Source: Gibbsiella quercinecans (GTDB lineage: Bacteria; Pseudomonadota; Gammaproteobacteria; Enterobacterales; Enterobacteriaceae). From it: 64,000 bases of DNA. Made by a program: the position numbers and the translations under genes. Under the pieces are notes generated by a model that saw nothing but the letters and a program-made list of their open reading frames with translations, was not told the origin of the DNA and did not search any database. Every line of letters begins with the position of its first letter. The stretch's first letter is position 1. This document shows, in pieces, positions 32,116 to 41,627 of the stretch. The stretch is from NCBI RefSeq assembly GCF_002291425.1, contig NZ_CP014136.1, forward strand, positions 2,666,001 to 2,730,000. The letters run 5' to 3'.

Positions 32116-32892
32116 GTGATGAACCCGTTAATTATCAAATTAGGTGGCGTGTTATTAGACAGCGAAGAAGCGCTCGCGCGTTTATTTACCGCGCTGGATG
32201 TTTACCGCCAGCAGCATCAGCGCCCGCTGGTGATCGTCCATGGCGGTGGCTGCGTGGTGGATGAGCTGATGAAGCAGCTTTCTTTGCCGGTTGTGAAGAA
32301 AAACGGCCTGCGCGTCACGCCGCCCGACCAGATCGATATTATTACCGGCGCGTTGGCCGGCACCGCCAACAAAACCCTGCTGGCTTGGGCGGTGAAATAC
32401 CAGATTAACGCGGTTGGCCTGAGCCTGGCCGATGGCGGCAGCGTTAGCGTCACCCAGTTCGATCCGGAGCTGGGCCACGTGGGCAAAGCCCAGGCGGGTT
32501 CGCCGCAACTGTTGAATACCTTACTGAACGCCGGTTATCTGCCGGTAGTGAGCTCTATCGGCATCACGGCCGAAGGCCAACTGATGAATGTCAACGCCGA
32601 TCAGGCCGCGACGGCGCTGGCGGAGACATTGGGCGCCGATCTCATCCTGCTGTCTGACGTTAGCGGTATTCTGGACGGCAAGGGGCAGCGTATCGCCGAA
32701 ATGACGGCGGAAAAAGCTGAACAACTGATTGCGAAAGGGATTATCACCGATGGTATGGTGGTGAAGGTGAACGCGGCGTTGGATGCCGCCCGTACGCTTG
32801 GCCGCCCGGTGGATATTGCCAGCTGGCGTCATGCCGATCAGCTCCCGGCCCTGTTTAATGGCGTGTCGATTGGCACCCGGATCCTCGCTTAA
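32116..32892 (+). CDS. argB: N-acetylglutamate kinase
   Basis: Phosphorylates N-acetylglutamate, the second step of arginine synthesis. It has 258 residues, the E. coli length. Amino-acid-kinase motifs are [10 protein letters not shown] at the N-terminus, [14 protein letters not shown] (about 38-51), [12 protein letters not shown] and the C-terminal [21 protein letters not shown]. The start is GTG at 32116 directly followed by ATG at 32119; either gives a functional protein and the first matches the E. coli MMNPLI start. It lies 25 bases after argC. Confidence 0.97.
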   Translation: MMNPLIIKLGGVLLDSEEALARLFTALDVYRQQHQRPLVIVHGGGCVVDELMKQLSLPVVKKNGLRVTPPDQIDIITGALAGTANKTLLAWAVKYQINAVGLSLADGGSVSVTQFDPELGHVGKAQAGSPQLLNTLLNAGYLPVVSSIGITAEGQLMNVNADQAATALAETLGADLILLSDVSGILDGKGQRIAEMTAEKAEQLIAKGIITDGMVVKVNAALDAARTLGRPVDIASWRHADQLPALFNGVSIGTRILA

Positions 32893-32917
32893 ATTTAGAA
32901 CGACAAGGAATAAAACC

Positions 32918-34138
32918 ATGCAAGACCAAGGCATCAAAAAAATCGTATTGGCGTACTCCGGTGGCCTGGATACCTCTGCCATCATTCCCTGGCTGAAAGA
33001 AAACTACGGCGGTTGTGAAGTGGTCGCTTTCGTGGCCAACATCGGCCAGGATCCGAGCGATCTGGACGGGGTGGAAAAGAAAGCCCTGCAGTCTGGCGCT
33101 TCTGAATGCCACGTGGTTGATCTGCGTGAAGAATTCATCCGCGACTACGTTTACCCGGTGCTGCAGACCGGCGCACTGTATGAAGGCAGCTACCTGCTGG
33201 GCACCTCTATGGCCCGGCCGATTATCGCCAAGGCTCAGGTTGAGCTGGCGCTGAAAGTAGGCGCTGACGCGCTGTGCCACGGCGCAACCGGTAAAGGTAA
33301 TGATCAGGTGCGTTTTGAAACCACCTACACCGCGCTGGCACCGCAGCTGAAAGTGGTGGCGCCATGGCGTGAATGGAACCTGCGTTCCCGTGAAGCCCTG
33401 CTGGATTACCTGAAAGAGCGTAATATCCCGACGACCGCTTCGCTGGAAAAAATCTACAGCCGTGATGAAAACGCATGGCATATCTCCACCGAAGGCGGCG
33501 TGCTGGAAAGCCCGTGGAATGCATCTAATAAAGATTGCTGGGTATGGACTGTCGATCCGCAAGAAGCGCCGGATCAGCCGGAGCAGGTTTCGGTTACCGT
33601 TGAGCAAGGCAACGTGGTGGCGGTAAACGGTGAAAAACTCAGCCCGTACCAGTGCCTGGTTAAACTCAACGATCTGGGTGCCAAACACGGCGTCGGCCGT
33701 ATCGACATCGTAGAAAACCGCCTGGTGGGCATCAAATCCCGCGGTTGCTATGAAACCCCAGGGGGCACCATCATGGTTGCCGCGCTGCGTGGCGTTGAGC
33801 AACTGGTGCTGGATCGCGACAGTTTCAAATGGCGCGAACAGTTGGGCCTGGAAATGTCCTACGTGGTGTACGATGGCCGTTGGTTCGCGCCGCTGCGCCG
33901 TTCGATTCAAGCTGCGGCGGCAACGCTGGCGGCCGATGTTAACGGCGAAGTGGTGTTGAAGCTGTACAAAGGCCAGGTTAGCGTGATTCAGAAAAAATCC
34001 GACAACAGCCTGTACTCTGAAGAGTTCGCCACCTTCGGTGAAGATGAAGTTTACGATCACAGCCATGCCGGCGGCTTTATTCGCCTGTTCTCGCTGTCTT
34101 CCCGCATCCGTGCGCTGAACGAACAGAAGAAAAAATAA
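32918..34138 (+). CDS. argG: Argininosuccinate synthase, short type, inside the arg operon
   Basis: Joins citrulline and aspartate with ATP to form argininosuccinate. It has 406 residues and starts [26 protein letters not shown], with the N-type ATP-pyrophosphatase P-loop [23 protein letters not shown] and the aspartate-site residues are present. It is the roughly 400-residue ArgG type common in bacteria and eukaryotes, unlike the roughly 447-residue ArgG of E. coli K-12, which is at a separate locus. Here it sits between argB (25 bases away) and argH. A hairpin with a short T-run follows it. Confidence 0.97.
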   Translation: MQDQGIKKIVLAYSGGLDTSAIIPWLKENYGGCEVVAFVANIGQDPSDLDGVEKKALQSGASECHVVDLREEFIRDYVYPVLQTGALYEGSYLLGTSMARPIIAKAQVELALKVGADALCHGATGKGNDQVRFETTYTALAPQLKVVAPWREWNLRSREALLDYLKERNIPTTASLEKIYSRDENAWHISTEGGVLESPWNASNKDCWVWTVDPQEAPDQPEQVSVTVEQGNVVAVNGEKLSPYQCLVKLNDLGAKHGVGRIDIVENRLVGIKSRGCYETPGGTIMVAALRGVEQLVLDRDSFKWREQLGLEMSYVVYDGRWFAPLRRSIQAAAATLAADVNGEVVLKLYKGQVSVIQKKSDNSLYSEEFATFGEDEVYDHSHAGGFIRLFSLSSRIRALNEQKKK

Positions 34139-34161
34139 CGTCAGTTGGCGTCAATTGTCGG

Positions 34162-34185
34162 GGGCGCAGCGTGCTGCGCCCTTTT
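34162..34185 (+). terminator. Intra-operon hairpin between argG and argH
   Basis: The stem GGGCGCAGC-GT-GCTGCGCCC followed by TTTT lies 23 bases past argG and 22 before argH. It looks like a terminator, so argH may be expressed by partial read-through. Confidence 0.7.
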
Positions 34186-34207
34186 GCATAACATTCAGGA
34201 GTAGATT

Positions 34208-35581
34208 ATGGCACTTTGGGGCGGGCGGTTTAGCCAGGCGGCAGATCAGCGGTTCAAACAATTAAACGATTCTCTGCGTTTTGACTATCGCCTGGCGGAA
34301 CAGGACATTACGGGTTCCGTCGCTTGGTCAAAAGCACTGGTGACCGTGAATGTGCTGACGGTGGAAGAGCAACAGCGCCTGGAAGCCGCGCTGGGTGATT
34401 TGCTGCAGGAAGTGCAGGCCGATCCACATTCCATCACCACCAGCGATGCCGAAGATATTCATAGCTGGGTGGAGCAGAAGCTGATCGAGAAAGTGGGCGA
34501 TCTGGGCAAAAAGCTGCACACTGGCCGCAGCCGTAACGATCAGGTCGCGACCGATCTGAAACTGTGGTGCAAGCAACAGGTGGGCGAACTGCATCAGGCG
34601 ATTGTGCATTTGCAACAGGCGCTGGTGGAAACGGCCGAAGCCAATCAGGATGCTGTCATGCCGGGTTATACCCATATGCAGCGCGCCCAGCCGGTGACTT
34701 TCGCGCATTGGTGCCTGGCATACGTTGAAATGCTGGCACGCGATGAAAGCCGCCTGCTGGACACGCTGAAACGCCTTGACGTTAGCCCGCTGGGCTGCGG
34801 CGCATTGGCCGGCACCGCCTACCCGATCGACCGCGAAGAGCTGGCCGGCTGGCTGGGCTTTGCTTCCGCCACCCGCAACAGTCTGGACAGCGTCTCCGAT
34901 CGCGATCACGTGCTGGAGCTGTTGTCCAATGCTGCCATCAGCATGGTGCACCTGTCGCGCTTTGCCGAAGACCTGATTTTCTTCAACAGCGGCGAGGCGG
35001 CGTTCATCGATCTTTCTGACCGTGTGACCTCCGGTTCCTCCCTGATGCCGCAAAAGAAAAACCCGGACGCGCTGGAGCTGATCCGCGGTAAGTGCGGCCG
35101 CGTGCAGGGCGCGCTGACGGGGATGATGATGACGCTGAAGGGCCTGCCGCTGGCGTACAACAAAGATATGCAGGAAGACAAAGAAGGGCTGTTCGACGCG
35201 CTTGATACCTGGATGGACTGCCTGCAAATGGCTGCGCTGGTGCTGGAAGGTATTCAAGTGAAGCGCCCGCGTTGCCAGGAAGCGGCGGAGCAAGGCTATG
35301 CCAACGCCACTGAACTGGCGGATTATCTGGTTGCCAAAGGCGTGCCGTTCCGTGAAGCGCACCACATTGTCGGCGAAGCGGTGGTAGAAGCCATTCGCCA
35401 GGGGAAAGCGCTGGAAGCATTATCGCTGGCGGACTTGCAGAAATTCAGCAGCACGATCGGCGAGGATGTTTATCCGATCCTCTCGCTGCAATCCTGCCTG
35501 GATAAACGTGCAGCCCAGGGCGGCGTGTCGCCGCAGCAGGTTGCCAGCGCCATTGCGGCGGCGAAAGCGCGTTTGGCGTAA
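34208..35581 (+). CDS. argH: Argininosuccinate lyase
   Basis: Splits argininosuccinate to arginine and fumarate, the last step of the pathway. The 457 residues equal E. coli ArgH. Fumarase-superfamily motifs are [17 protein letters not shown] (about 106-122), [18 protein letters not shown], and the signature [11 protein letters not shown] (about residues 277-287) with the catalytic Ser loop. An AGGAG ribosome site precedes the ATG. It is the last gene of argCBGH. Confidence 0.98.
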   Translation: MALWGGRFSQAADQRFKQLNDSLRFDYRLAEQDITGSVAWSKALVTVNVLTVEEQQRLEAALGDLLQEVQADPHSITTSDAEDIHSWVEQKLIEKVGDLGKKLHTGRSRNDQVATDLKLWCKQQVGELHQAIVHLQQALVETAEANQDAVMPGYTHMQRAQPVTFAHWCLAYVEMLARDESRLLDTLKRLDVSPLGCGALAGTAYPIDREELAGWLGFASATRNSLDSVSDRDHVLELLSNAAISMVHLSRFAEDLIFFNSGEAAFIDLSDRVTSGSSLMPQKKNPDALELIRGKCGRVQGALTGMMMTLKGLPLAYNKDMQEDKEGLFDALDTWMDCLQMAALVLEGIQVKRPRCQEAAEQGYANATELADYLVAKGVPFREAHHIVGEAVVEAIRQGKALEALSLADLQKFSSTIGEDVYPILSLQSCLDKRAAQGGVSPQQVASAIAAAKARLA

Positions 35582-35600
35582 TCTGCAGCGCTGTGGCAAT

Positions 35601-35624
35601 AAAAAAGGCGGGCTAAAGCCCGCC
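35601..35624 (-). terminator. Terminator of the prx5-grx gene
   Basis: The stem GGCGGGCT-TT-AGCCCGCC is followed by six T on the minus strand, 33 bases past the stop of the peroxiredoxin gene. The plus-strand side has no T-run. Confidence 0.8.
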
Positions 35625-35657
35625 AAAGCACATATCGATATTTGTTATTGATTGTTA

Positions 35658-36389
35658 TCAGGCTGACAGGAAAGTTTCCAGGTCATCGCTGCCGCCGATG
35701 TGGCGGCCGCCAATGAACACCTGTGGTACCGTGGCGCGGCCGCTGACGGCGCGCAGGCTGACGGTGGTCGCATCCTGGCCGAGGACGATTTCTTCATACT
35801 GAATGCCACGCTCTTGCAGCATTTGTTTGGCCTTGGCGCAGAACGGGCAGCCCGGTTTGGTGAACACGGAAACCGATTCCTGTACTTTGAATTCCGGAGC
35901 CAGGTACTTCAGCATGGTGTCGGCATCAGACACTTCAAACGGGTCGCCTGGTTTGTTCGGCTCAACAAACATCTTCTCAACCACGCCGTTGCGCACCAGC
36001 ATGGAATAACGCCATGAACGTGGGCCAAAGCCCAGCTCTGCTTTTTCCACCAGCATATTCATGCCTTTGGTGAATTCCCCGTTGCCGTCCGGCACGAAGG
36101 TGATATTTTCAGCATGTTGGTCTGCTTTCCAGGCATTCATCACGAAAGTGTCGTTGACGGACACGCACAGGATGCTGTCTACGCCGTGCTGGCGGAACAC
36201 GCTGGCCAGCTCGTTGTAGCGCGGCAGGTGGCTGGAAGAGCAAGTTGGGGTGAACGCGCCTGGCAGGGAGAACACGATCACGGTTTTATTTTTGAACAAG
36301 TCATCGGTGGTGACATCAATCCACTGGTCGCCCTGGCGGGTGTGGAAAGTAACCTGTGGGATCTTTTTGCCTTCTTGACTGGTAAACAT
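35658..36389 (-). CDS. Hybrid peroxiredoxin (Prx5)-glutaredoxin
   Basis: A fusion of a Prx5-type peroxiredoxin (about residues 1-165) and a glutaredoxin (about 172-243), 243 residues in all. The peroxidatic Cys50 is in [11 protein letters not shown], and the glutaredoxin active site is C181-P-F-C184. Such hybrids, first described in Haemophilus and Chromatium, reduce hydrogen peroxide and alkyl peroxides with glutathione without a separate glutaredoxin. It is divergent from oxyR with 151 bases between, the place of the OxyS RNA in E. coli, so OxyR control is likely. The start has an AAGGAATT ribosome site. Confidence 0.93.
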   Translation of the reverse strand: MFTSQEGKKIPQVTFHTRQGDQWIDVTTDDLFKNKTVIVFSLPGAFTPTCSSSHLPRYNELASVFRQHGVDSILCVSVNDTFVMNAWKADQHAENITFVPDGNGEFTKGMNMLVEKAELGFGPRSWRYSMLVRNGVVEKMFVEPNKPGDPFEVSDADTMLKYLAPEFKVQESVSVFTKPGCPFCAKAKQMLQERGIQYEEIVLGQDATTVSLRAVSGRATVPQVFIGGRHIGGSDDLETFLSA

Positions 36390-36484
36390 TCAATAATTCC
36401 TTAATCAGTAATGAATAATTCTTTATTTTGGCACGTTGCCCTTTTGTTGGGGGATATTATTCATGCAGGGGGTTGATAGATCTA

Positions 36485-36521
36485 ATCACTGATTGCTATC
36501 TTATCTATCGCCATGGGCTAT
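36485..36521. promoter_or_regulatory. Candidate OxyR-binding site
   Basis: Two CTAT blocks at 36496 and 36518 have the 22-base spacing of the OxyR pattern ATAG-N7-CTAT-N7-ATAG-N7-CTAT; the ATAG positions read ATCA and ATCG, for 13 of 16 block matches. It is 19 bases before the oxyR ATG and 95 from the divergent prx5-grx start. Confidence 0.4.
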
Positions 36522-36540
36522 CGTGGCTTGGAGGGAAACA

Positions 36541-37461
36541 ATGAATATTCGTGATTTAGAATACCTGGTAGCACTGGCTGAACACCGCCATTTTCGGCGC
36601 GCGGCAGACTCTTGCCACGTTAGCCAGCCGACGCTCAGTGGTCAGATTCGGAAGCTGGAAGACGAACTGGGCGTGATGTTGCTTGAACGCACCAGCCGCA
36701 AGGTACTGTTCACCCAGGCAGGGCTATTGCTGGTGGAACAGGCGCGCACGGTGCTGCGTGAAGTCAAGGTGTTAAAGGAGATGGCCAGCCAGCAGGGCGA
36801 AACCATGTCCGGGCCGTTGCATATCGGCCTGATCCCCACCGTGGGGCCTTATCTGCTGCCGCAAATCATCCCAACGCTGCACAAGACGTTCCCTAAACTG
36901 GAAATGTACCTGCATGAAGCGCAGACCCAACAACTGCTGGCGCAGCTCGACAGCGGAAAACTGGACTGCGCCATCCTGGCATTGGTGAAAGAAACCGAAG
37001 CCTTCATTGAGGTGCCGCTGTTTGATGAGCCGATGAAGCTGGCCGTGTATACCGATCACCCGTGGGCGAACCGCGAACGCGTAGCGATGCCGGATTTGGC
37101 CGGGGAGAAACTGCTGATGCTGGAGGACGGGCACTGCCTGCGCGATCAGGCGATGGGGTTCTGTTTCCAGGCCGGTGCGGATGAAGATACCCATTTCCGC
37201 GCCACCAGTTTGGAGACGCTGCGTAATATGGTTGCGGCAGGCAGCGGTATCACGCTGTTGCCGTCTTTGGCAGTGCCGCATGAGCGGGAACGCGACGGCG
37301 TGTGTTACCTGGACTGCTACAAACCGGAACCAAAGCGCACCATTGCTCTGGTGTATCGCCCCGGTTCCCCTTTGCGTAGCCGTTATGAGCAGTTAGCCGA
37401 AGCCATTCGCGAGCATATGCAGGGCTACATTAACAATGCAGCGTTAAAACAGGCGGTTTAA
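36541..37461 (+). CDS. oxyR: Hydrogen peroxide sensor and activator OxyR
   Basis: A LysR-type regulator that is oxidised by peroxide and activates antioxidant genes. It is 306 residues (E. coli 305). The winged HTH spans about residues 1-60 ([22 protein letters not shown]); the redox-sensing Cys199 (EDGHCLRDQ) and Cys208 (MGFCFQ) are at the same positions as in E. coli. The ATG at 36541 follows GGAGGGAAACA, a strong site; the longer frame from 36493 is non-coding. The last 18 bases overlap the end of the convergent sthA. Confidence 0.97.
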   Translation: MNIRDLEYLVALAEHRHFRRAADSCHVSQPTLSGQIRKLEDELGVMLLERTSRKVLFTQAGLLLVEQARTVLREVKVLKEMASQQGETMSGPLHIGLIPTVGPYLLPQIIPTLHKTFPKLEMYLHEAQTQQLLAQLDSGKLDCAILALVKETEAFIEVPLFDEPMKLAVYTDHPWANRERVAMPDLAGEKLLMLEDGHCLRDQAMGFCFQAGADEDTHFRATSLETLRNMVAAGSGITLLPSLAVPHERERDGVCYLDCYKPEPKRTIALVYRPGSPLRSRYEQLAEAIREHMQGYINNAALKQAV

Positions 37462-38841
37462 GCCGTTCAATGCCGCTACCCGATAGGCTTCGGCCATGGT
37501 CGGGTAGTTGAAGGTCGTATTGACGAAGTACTCAATGGTGTTGCCGCCGTTCTTTTGTTCCATGATCGCCTGGCCGATGTGAATGATCTCCGCTGCACGC
37601 TCGCCGAAGCAATGGATCCCGAGGATCTCCAGCGTCTCGCGGTGAAACAGGATCTTAAGGCTGCCGACGTTCATGCCGGCGATTTGCGCCCGCGCCAGGT
37701 GCTTGAACTGGGAACGGCCCACTTCATACGGCACTTTCATCGCCGTCAGCTCCTGCTCGGTTTTGCCGACGGAGCTGATTTCCGGGATGGTATAAATGCC
37801 GGTTGGGATATCTTCTATCAGGTGCCCGCTCACTTCTTCCGAGGAAATCGTGCGTGCGGCAATGCGCCCCTGATCGTAAGCGGCGGAAGCCAGGCTCGGG
37901 TAGCCGATCACATCCCCCACGGCGTAGATATGCGCAAGCGCGGTCTGATACAGGCTGTTGACCTTCAGCAGGCCACGGCTGTCCGATTCCAGGCCGATGC
38001 TTTCCAGGCCCAGCGAGTCCGTGTTGCCGGTGCGGCCGTTCGCGTACAACAGGCAATCCGCCTTCACTTTCTTGCCGGACTTCAGGTGCACGATGACGCC
38101 GTCATCCATGCCTTCAATCTTCTCGAACTCTTCGTTGTGGCGGGTGACCACGCCGCTGTTCCAGAAATGGTACGAGAGCGCGTCTGACATTTCCTGATCG
38201 AGAAACGCCAGCAGGCGATCGCGGGTGTTGATCAGATCCACCTTCACATTTAGCCCGCGGAAGATCGATGCATACTCACAGCCGATGACGCCGGCGCCGT
38301 AGATAATCACGTGGCGTGGCTCATGGTTCAGCTCAAGAATGGAATCGCTGTCGTAGATCCGCGGATGGTTGAAATCTACGCTGGGCGGATGATAGGGGCG
38401 CGAACCGCAGGCGATCACGATGTTTTCGGCGCGGAGGGTGTCCTGGGTGCCGTCCGGGTAGGTGACGCTGACGGTATGGGCATCAAGAAAGCGTGCGTTG
38501 CCGGCAAATAGCTGGCAGTGATTACGCTCGTAAAACCCCTGCCGCATGCGGGTCTGCTGATTGATGACGCTATCGGCATGGCGGAGGATGTCCGGGAAAG
38601 TGGCGCTTAAGGTACGGGAACCGTTGTACAGCGGGTTCTGGTTGAATTCGATAATGCGGCTGACGGTGTGGCGCAAGGCTTTGGAGGGAATGGTGCCCCA
38701 GTGTGTACAGCCGCCGCCTACGTTGTTGTAACGCTCGATCACGGCGACGCGGGCGCCGCGTTTGACCAAACCCATCGCTGCCCCTTCGCCGCCGGGGCCT
38801 GAGCCGATAATAATGGCATCAAATTGAGAGTGTTGCTGCAT
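37444..38841 (-). CDS. sthA: Soluble pyridine nucleotide transhydrogenase
   Basis: An FAD protein that oxidises NADPH with NAD(+), balancing the two pools. It has 465 residues (E. coli 466). The FAD motif [15 protein letters not shown] is at the N-terminus. The lipoamide-dehydrogenase-like loop reads [15 protein letters not shown], in which the second Cys of the usual redox pair is Thr, as in all SthA. The NAD(P) motif is [15 protein letters not shown] (about 180) and the C-terminus [21 protein letters not shown] is the family standard. I chose the ATG at 38841 after AGGACGAT. Confidence 0.97.
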   Translation of the reverse strand: MQQHSQFDAIIIGSGPGGEGAAMGLVKRGARVAVIERYNNVGGGCTHWGTIPSKALRHTVSRIIEFNQNPLYNGSRTLSATFPDILRHADSVINQQTRMRQGFYERNHCQLFAGNARFLDAHTVSVTYPDGTQDTLRAENIVIACGSRPYHPPSVDFNHPRIYDSDSILELNHEPRHVIIYGAGVIGCEYASIFRGLNVKVDLINTRDRLLAFLDQEMSDALSYHFWNSGVVTRHNEEFEKIEGMDDGVIVHLKSGKKVKADCLLYANGRTGNTDSLGLESIGLESDSRGLLKVNSLYQTALAHIYAVGDVIGYPSLASAAYDQGRIAARTISSEEVSGHLIEDIPTGIYTIPEISSVGKTEQELTAMKVPYEVGRSQFKHLARAQIAGMNVGSLKILFHRETLEILGIHCFGERAAEIIHIGQAIMEQKNGGNTIEYFVNTTFNYPTMAEAYRVAALNGLNRLF

Positions 38842-39057
38842 GTGAGATCGTCCTGCTCCGATACAAAACAATAACGATAATTTAACATCATATCTCAGCG
38901 CGTCTCATCAACATTAGGCTTTTTTAGGCAAACTGCGACGGGCGTCGGCCCGAAGTGTGATAGAACGTGTTCGGATAAATGTTGTTGCAATAAAATTTGC
39001 TATATTGCCTGTTCTACGGCGTTAGACTGGGCGAATGGGACTTATCTGGATATGCAT

Positions 39058-39690
39058 ATGGGCGTCAGAGCACAACAAAAAGAACGGACTCGTCGTTCAC
39101 TGATCGAAGCGGCTTTCAGCCAGCTAAGTGCCGAACGTAGTTTTGCCAGCCTAAGCTTGCGCGAGGTGTCGCGTGAGGCGGGGATCGCGCCGACCTCATT
39201 TTATCGCCACTTCCGTGATGTGGACGAACTGGGGCTGACCATGGTTGACGAAAGCGGCCTGATGCTGCGCCAGTTGATGCGCCAGGCGCGCCAGCGTATT
39301 GCGAAAGGCGGCAGCGTGATCCGCACCTCCGTCTCCACCTTTATGGAGTTTATTGGCAATAACCCCAATGCTTTCCGGCTGCTGTTGCGTGAACGCTCCG
39401 GCACCTCGGCGGCATTCCGCGCCGCCGTGGCGCGCGAAATCCAGCATTTTATCGCCGAATTGGCGGACTATCTTGAATTGGAAAACCACATGCCGCGCAG
39501 CTTTACCGAAGCGCAGGCTGAAGCGATGGTGACGATTGTGTTCAGCGCCGGTGCGGAGGCGCTGGATGTCGATATTGAACAGCGCCGGCAGTTGGAGGAG
39601 CGGCTGGTCTTGCAACTGCGGATGATCGCCAAAGGCGCTTATTACTGGTATCGCCGTGAACAAGAGAAGGCATCCGTATCCCACGTATAA
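39058..39690 (+). CDS. fabR: Fatty acid biosynthesis repressor FabR
   Basis: A TetR-family repressor that tunes the unsaturated/saturated fatty acid ratio by repressing fabB and fabA in response to acyl-ACP or acyl-CoA. It has 210 residues. The HTH is [27 protein letters not shown] (about 37-63). The C-terminal domain is almost identical to that of E. coli ([28 protein letters not shown]). [13 protein letters not shown] matches the conserved start; an ATG two codons upstream (39052) is equally possible and no strong ribosome site decides. yijD follows after 15 bases, so the two are probably cotranscribed. Confidence 0.95.
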   Translation: MGVRAQQKERTRRSLIEAAFSQLSAERSFASLSLREVSREAGIAPTSFYRHFRDVDELGLTMVDESGLMLRQLMRQARQRIAKGGSVIRTSVSTFMEFIGNNPNAFRLLLRERSGTSAAFRAAVAREIQHFIAELADYLELENHMPRSFTEAQAEAMVTIVFSAGAEALDVDIEQRRQLEERLVLQLRMIAKGAYYWYRREQEKASVSHV

Positions 39691-39705
39691 GAAAAGGTGA
39701 AAGTG

Positions 39706-40077
39706 ATGGAAAAACCAGGCCGTGAAAATGGCACTTTGCTGCTGGCGTTGATTGCCGGCCTTTCAGTAAACGGTTCATTTTGCGTGTTGTTCAGCTCGGT
39801 TGTGCCGTTTTCGATTTTCCCCCTGATTGCTCTGGTGCTGGCGGTTTACTGCCTGCATCAACGTTACCTTAACCGTGCGATGCCGGACGGCATACCGAAA
39901 CTGGTTGGGGCCTGTTTCTTGCTGGGGCTATTGTTGTATAGCGCGATCGTGCGCGTGGAGTACCCGCAGATTGGCTCTAACTTCCTGCCATCAATTATCT
40001 GCGTGGCGCTGGTGCTGTGGATTGGCGCGAAGCTGAAAGCGCGCCGGGTGCAAACCCAGGAGAGCGAGCCGCAATAA
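39706..40077 (+). CDS. yijD: YijD family inner-membrane protein
   Basis: A 123-residue protein with four hydrophobic stretches (about 12-32, 35-48, 65-82 and 90-106), matching E. coli YijD (119 residues) in the [17 protein letters not shown] start and [14 protein letters not shown] loop. The function is unknown; its invariant link to fabR suggests a membrane or lipid role (inference). The ATG at 39706 follows AAGGTGA and gives the same N-terminal length as E. coli; GTG at 39697 is an alternative. Confidence 0.9.
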   Translation: MEKPGRENGTLLLALIAGLSVNGSFCVLFSSVVPFSIFPLIALVLAVYCLHQRYLNRAMPDGIPKLVGACFLLGLLLYSAIVRVEYPQIGSNFLPSIICVALVLWIGAKLKARRVQTQESEPQ

Positions 40078-40088
40078 GCCATCAGGCA

Positions 40089-40109
40089 GGCTCGGCGAGG
40101 TGCCGAGCC
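40089..40109. terminator. Hairpin between yijD and trmA
   Basis: GGCTCGGC and GCCGAGCC flank a five-base loop between these convergent genes. No T-run is present on either side, so termination is uncertain. Confidence 0.45.
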
Positions 40110-40116
40110 TGTGGCG

Positions 40117-41220
40117 TCAGGCGCGTTTTTCCAGCAGCACGCCGCATTCCATGTGATGGGTGTAGGGGAACTGGTCGAACAGCGCCAGGCGGCTGACCTT
40201 ATGAGTCGTCTGCAGCGTTTCCAGGTTGGCGCACAGCGTCTCCGGGTTGCAGGAGATGTACAGAATCCGTGGGTAGGCCTGCACCATCTTCACGGTTTCC
40301 GCATCCAGGCCGCTGCGTGGCGGATCGACGAAAATCGTTTCACAGTTGTAACTGCTCAGATCGATGCCCTGTAAACGGTTGAAGCTACGCACGCCGTTCA
40401 TCGCCTGGGTGAATTCTTCGGCGGACATACGGATAATCTGCACGTTGTCGATATGGTTCGCCGCAATGTTATATTGCGCCGCCGCCACCGAAGGCTTGGC
40501 GATTTCGGTAGCCAGCACGCGCTCGAAGTGGCGTGCCAGCGCCAGCGAAAAGTTGCCGTTGCCGCAGTACAGCTCCAGTAAATCCCCCTGTGAACCGGCG
40601 GTGACGTTCAGCGCCCACTCCAGCATTTGCACGTTCATCGCGGCGTTGGGCTGGGTGAAGCTGTTTTCCACCTGGCGGTAAATCATGTCTTGGCCGGCGA
40701 TCGGCAGCACTTCGTCGATGTGGTCTTGGTCCAACACGATTTTGGTTTTAGACGCGCGGCCGATTAAGTGCAGATCAAACCCCTGGGCGCGCAGATCGTC
40801 ACGCAGCTTTTGCGCATCGGCGAGCCAGTCATCGCCCAGCTTGCGGTGGTACAGCAGCGAAGCAATGATTTTGCCGCTTTGGGTAGACAGGTAGTCAATC
40901 TGGAACAGTTTGTGGCGCAGCACTGGCTGTGGCTTGATCGCCGCCAGCAGCGCATCCATCAGGCGGTTAATCAGCTGGCTGGCCGCTGGGAAGCGGTCTA
41001 CGCGGATACGCTGCTTGGTGTGCTGATCAAACATGATGTGGTACATATCGTCGCCATCATGCCAGATGCGGAATTCTGCGCGCATGCGGTAGTGGCTCAC
41101 TGGCGAGCGGAACACTTCCGGCGCGGGCGCATTGAACGGCGCCATCATTGCCTGCAGGCGGGCGGTTTTTTCCGCCAGTTGGTCGTCGTAGCGTTCAATG
41201 GGCAATATCTCGGGCGTCAT
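40117..41220 (-). CDS. trmA: tRNA (uracil-5-)-methyltransferase
   Basis: Methylates U54 of tRNA (ribothymidine) and also U341 of tmRNA with S-adenosylmethionine. It has 367 residues (E. coli 366). The SAM motif is [19 protein letters not shown] (about 214-232), [10 protein letters not shown] carries a conserved Asp, the nucleophilic Cys is in ISCNPETL (about 325), and the base-acting Glu is in HHMECGVLL at the C-terminus. It has no Fe-S cluster cysteines, unlike RlmD. It is convergent with yijD and divergent from btuB. Confidence 0.97.
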   Translation of the reverse strand: MTPEILPIERYDDQLAEKTARLQAMMAPFNAPAPEVFRSPVSHYRMRAEFRIWHDGDDMYHIMFDQHTKQRIRVDRFPAASQLINRLMDALLAAIKPQPVLRHKLFQIDYLSTQSGKIIASLLYHRKLGDDWLADAQKLRDDLRAQGFDLHLIGRASKTKIVLDQDHIDEVLPIAGQDMIYRQVENSFTQPNAAMNVQMLEWALNVTAGSQGDLLELYCGNGNFSLALARHFERVLATEIAKPSVAAAQYNIAANHIDNVQIIRMSAEEFTQAMNGVRSFNRLQGIDLSSYNCETIFVDPPRSGLDAETVKMVQAYPRILYISCNPETLCANLETLQTTHKVSRLALFDQFPYTHHMECGVLLEKRA

Positions 41221-41321
41221 GGTTCTTCTCGTCAGGCTGATTGAATCAGCGGGGATTGTAGGATATCAGCCCGTGAAGTCCAGCGCTGTGTCGTTTATTA
41301 TTTGTAACATTAGTAGCAGTC

Positions 41322-41350
41322 TAGACATCCATTTACATTGATCGTAGCAT
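41322..41350 (+). promoter_or_regulatory. Candidate btuB promoter
   Basis: TAGACA and TAGCAT with a 17-base spacer would start transcription near 41357, just ahead of the first conserved riboswitch helices. Confidence 0.45.
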
Positions 41351-41356
41351 GGCGAT

Positions 41357-41545
41357 CCGGCCTCAAGCAGCGAGTGAAAAGGGAATCCGGTGTGAACCCG
41401 GAGCTGACGCGCAGCGGTATGGGGAAGTCACGGCAATAGCGTGTTGCACGCAGACACTGCCCGTTATCACGGGTGGGAAGTCTTTGCCCGGTGCCGGTTG
41501 CCTGCAACCTGCACATCCCGAGCCCGAAGACCTGCCGGTGATACG
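41357..41545 (+). ncRNA. Cobalamin riboswitch of btuB
   Basis: The conserved core GGGAATCCGGTGTGAA-CCCGGAGC at about 41381-41404 and the B12 box AGCCCGAAGACCTGCCGG (41521-41538) are both present with about 120 bases between, as in adenosylcobalamin riboswitches. In E. coli the bound form hides the btuB ribosome site. A GC-rich hairpin at 41580-41593 (ATGCC-CTGC-GGCAT) lies between the aptamer and the btuB start and is a candidate expression platform. 5' boundary is approximate. Confidence 0.93.
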
Positions 41546-41627
41546 TCGCAATGCCCATGGTTGTCGCGAACTAACAGCCATGCCCTGCGGCATCCGCCAA
41601 TTCAGTTTGGATGCTTTTTCCATGACA

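Noticed and set aside
32855-34066. A 403-codon minus-strand frame opposite argG, and similar ones opposite argC, hslU, argH and glpK
   Set aside because: All mirror conserved genes codon for codon and lack their own ribosome sites and family motifs.
41349-41627. In-frame extension of btuB by 93 codons upstream
   Set aside because: The added sequence is the cobalamin riboswitch; the signal peptide at 41628 fits the E. coli start, so the extension is accidental.
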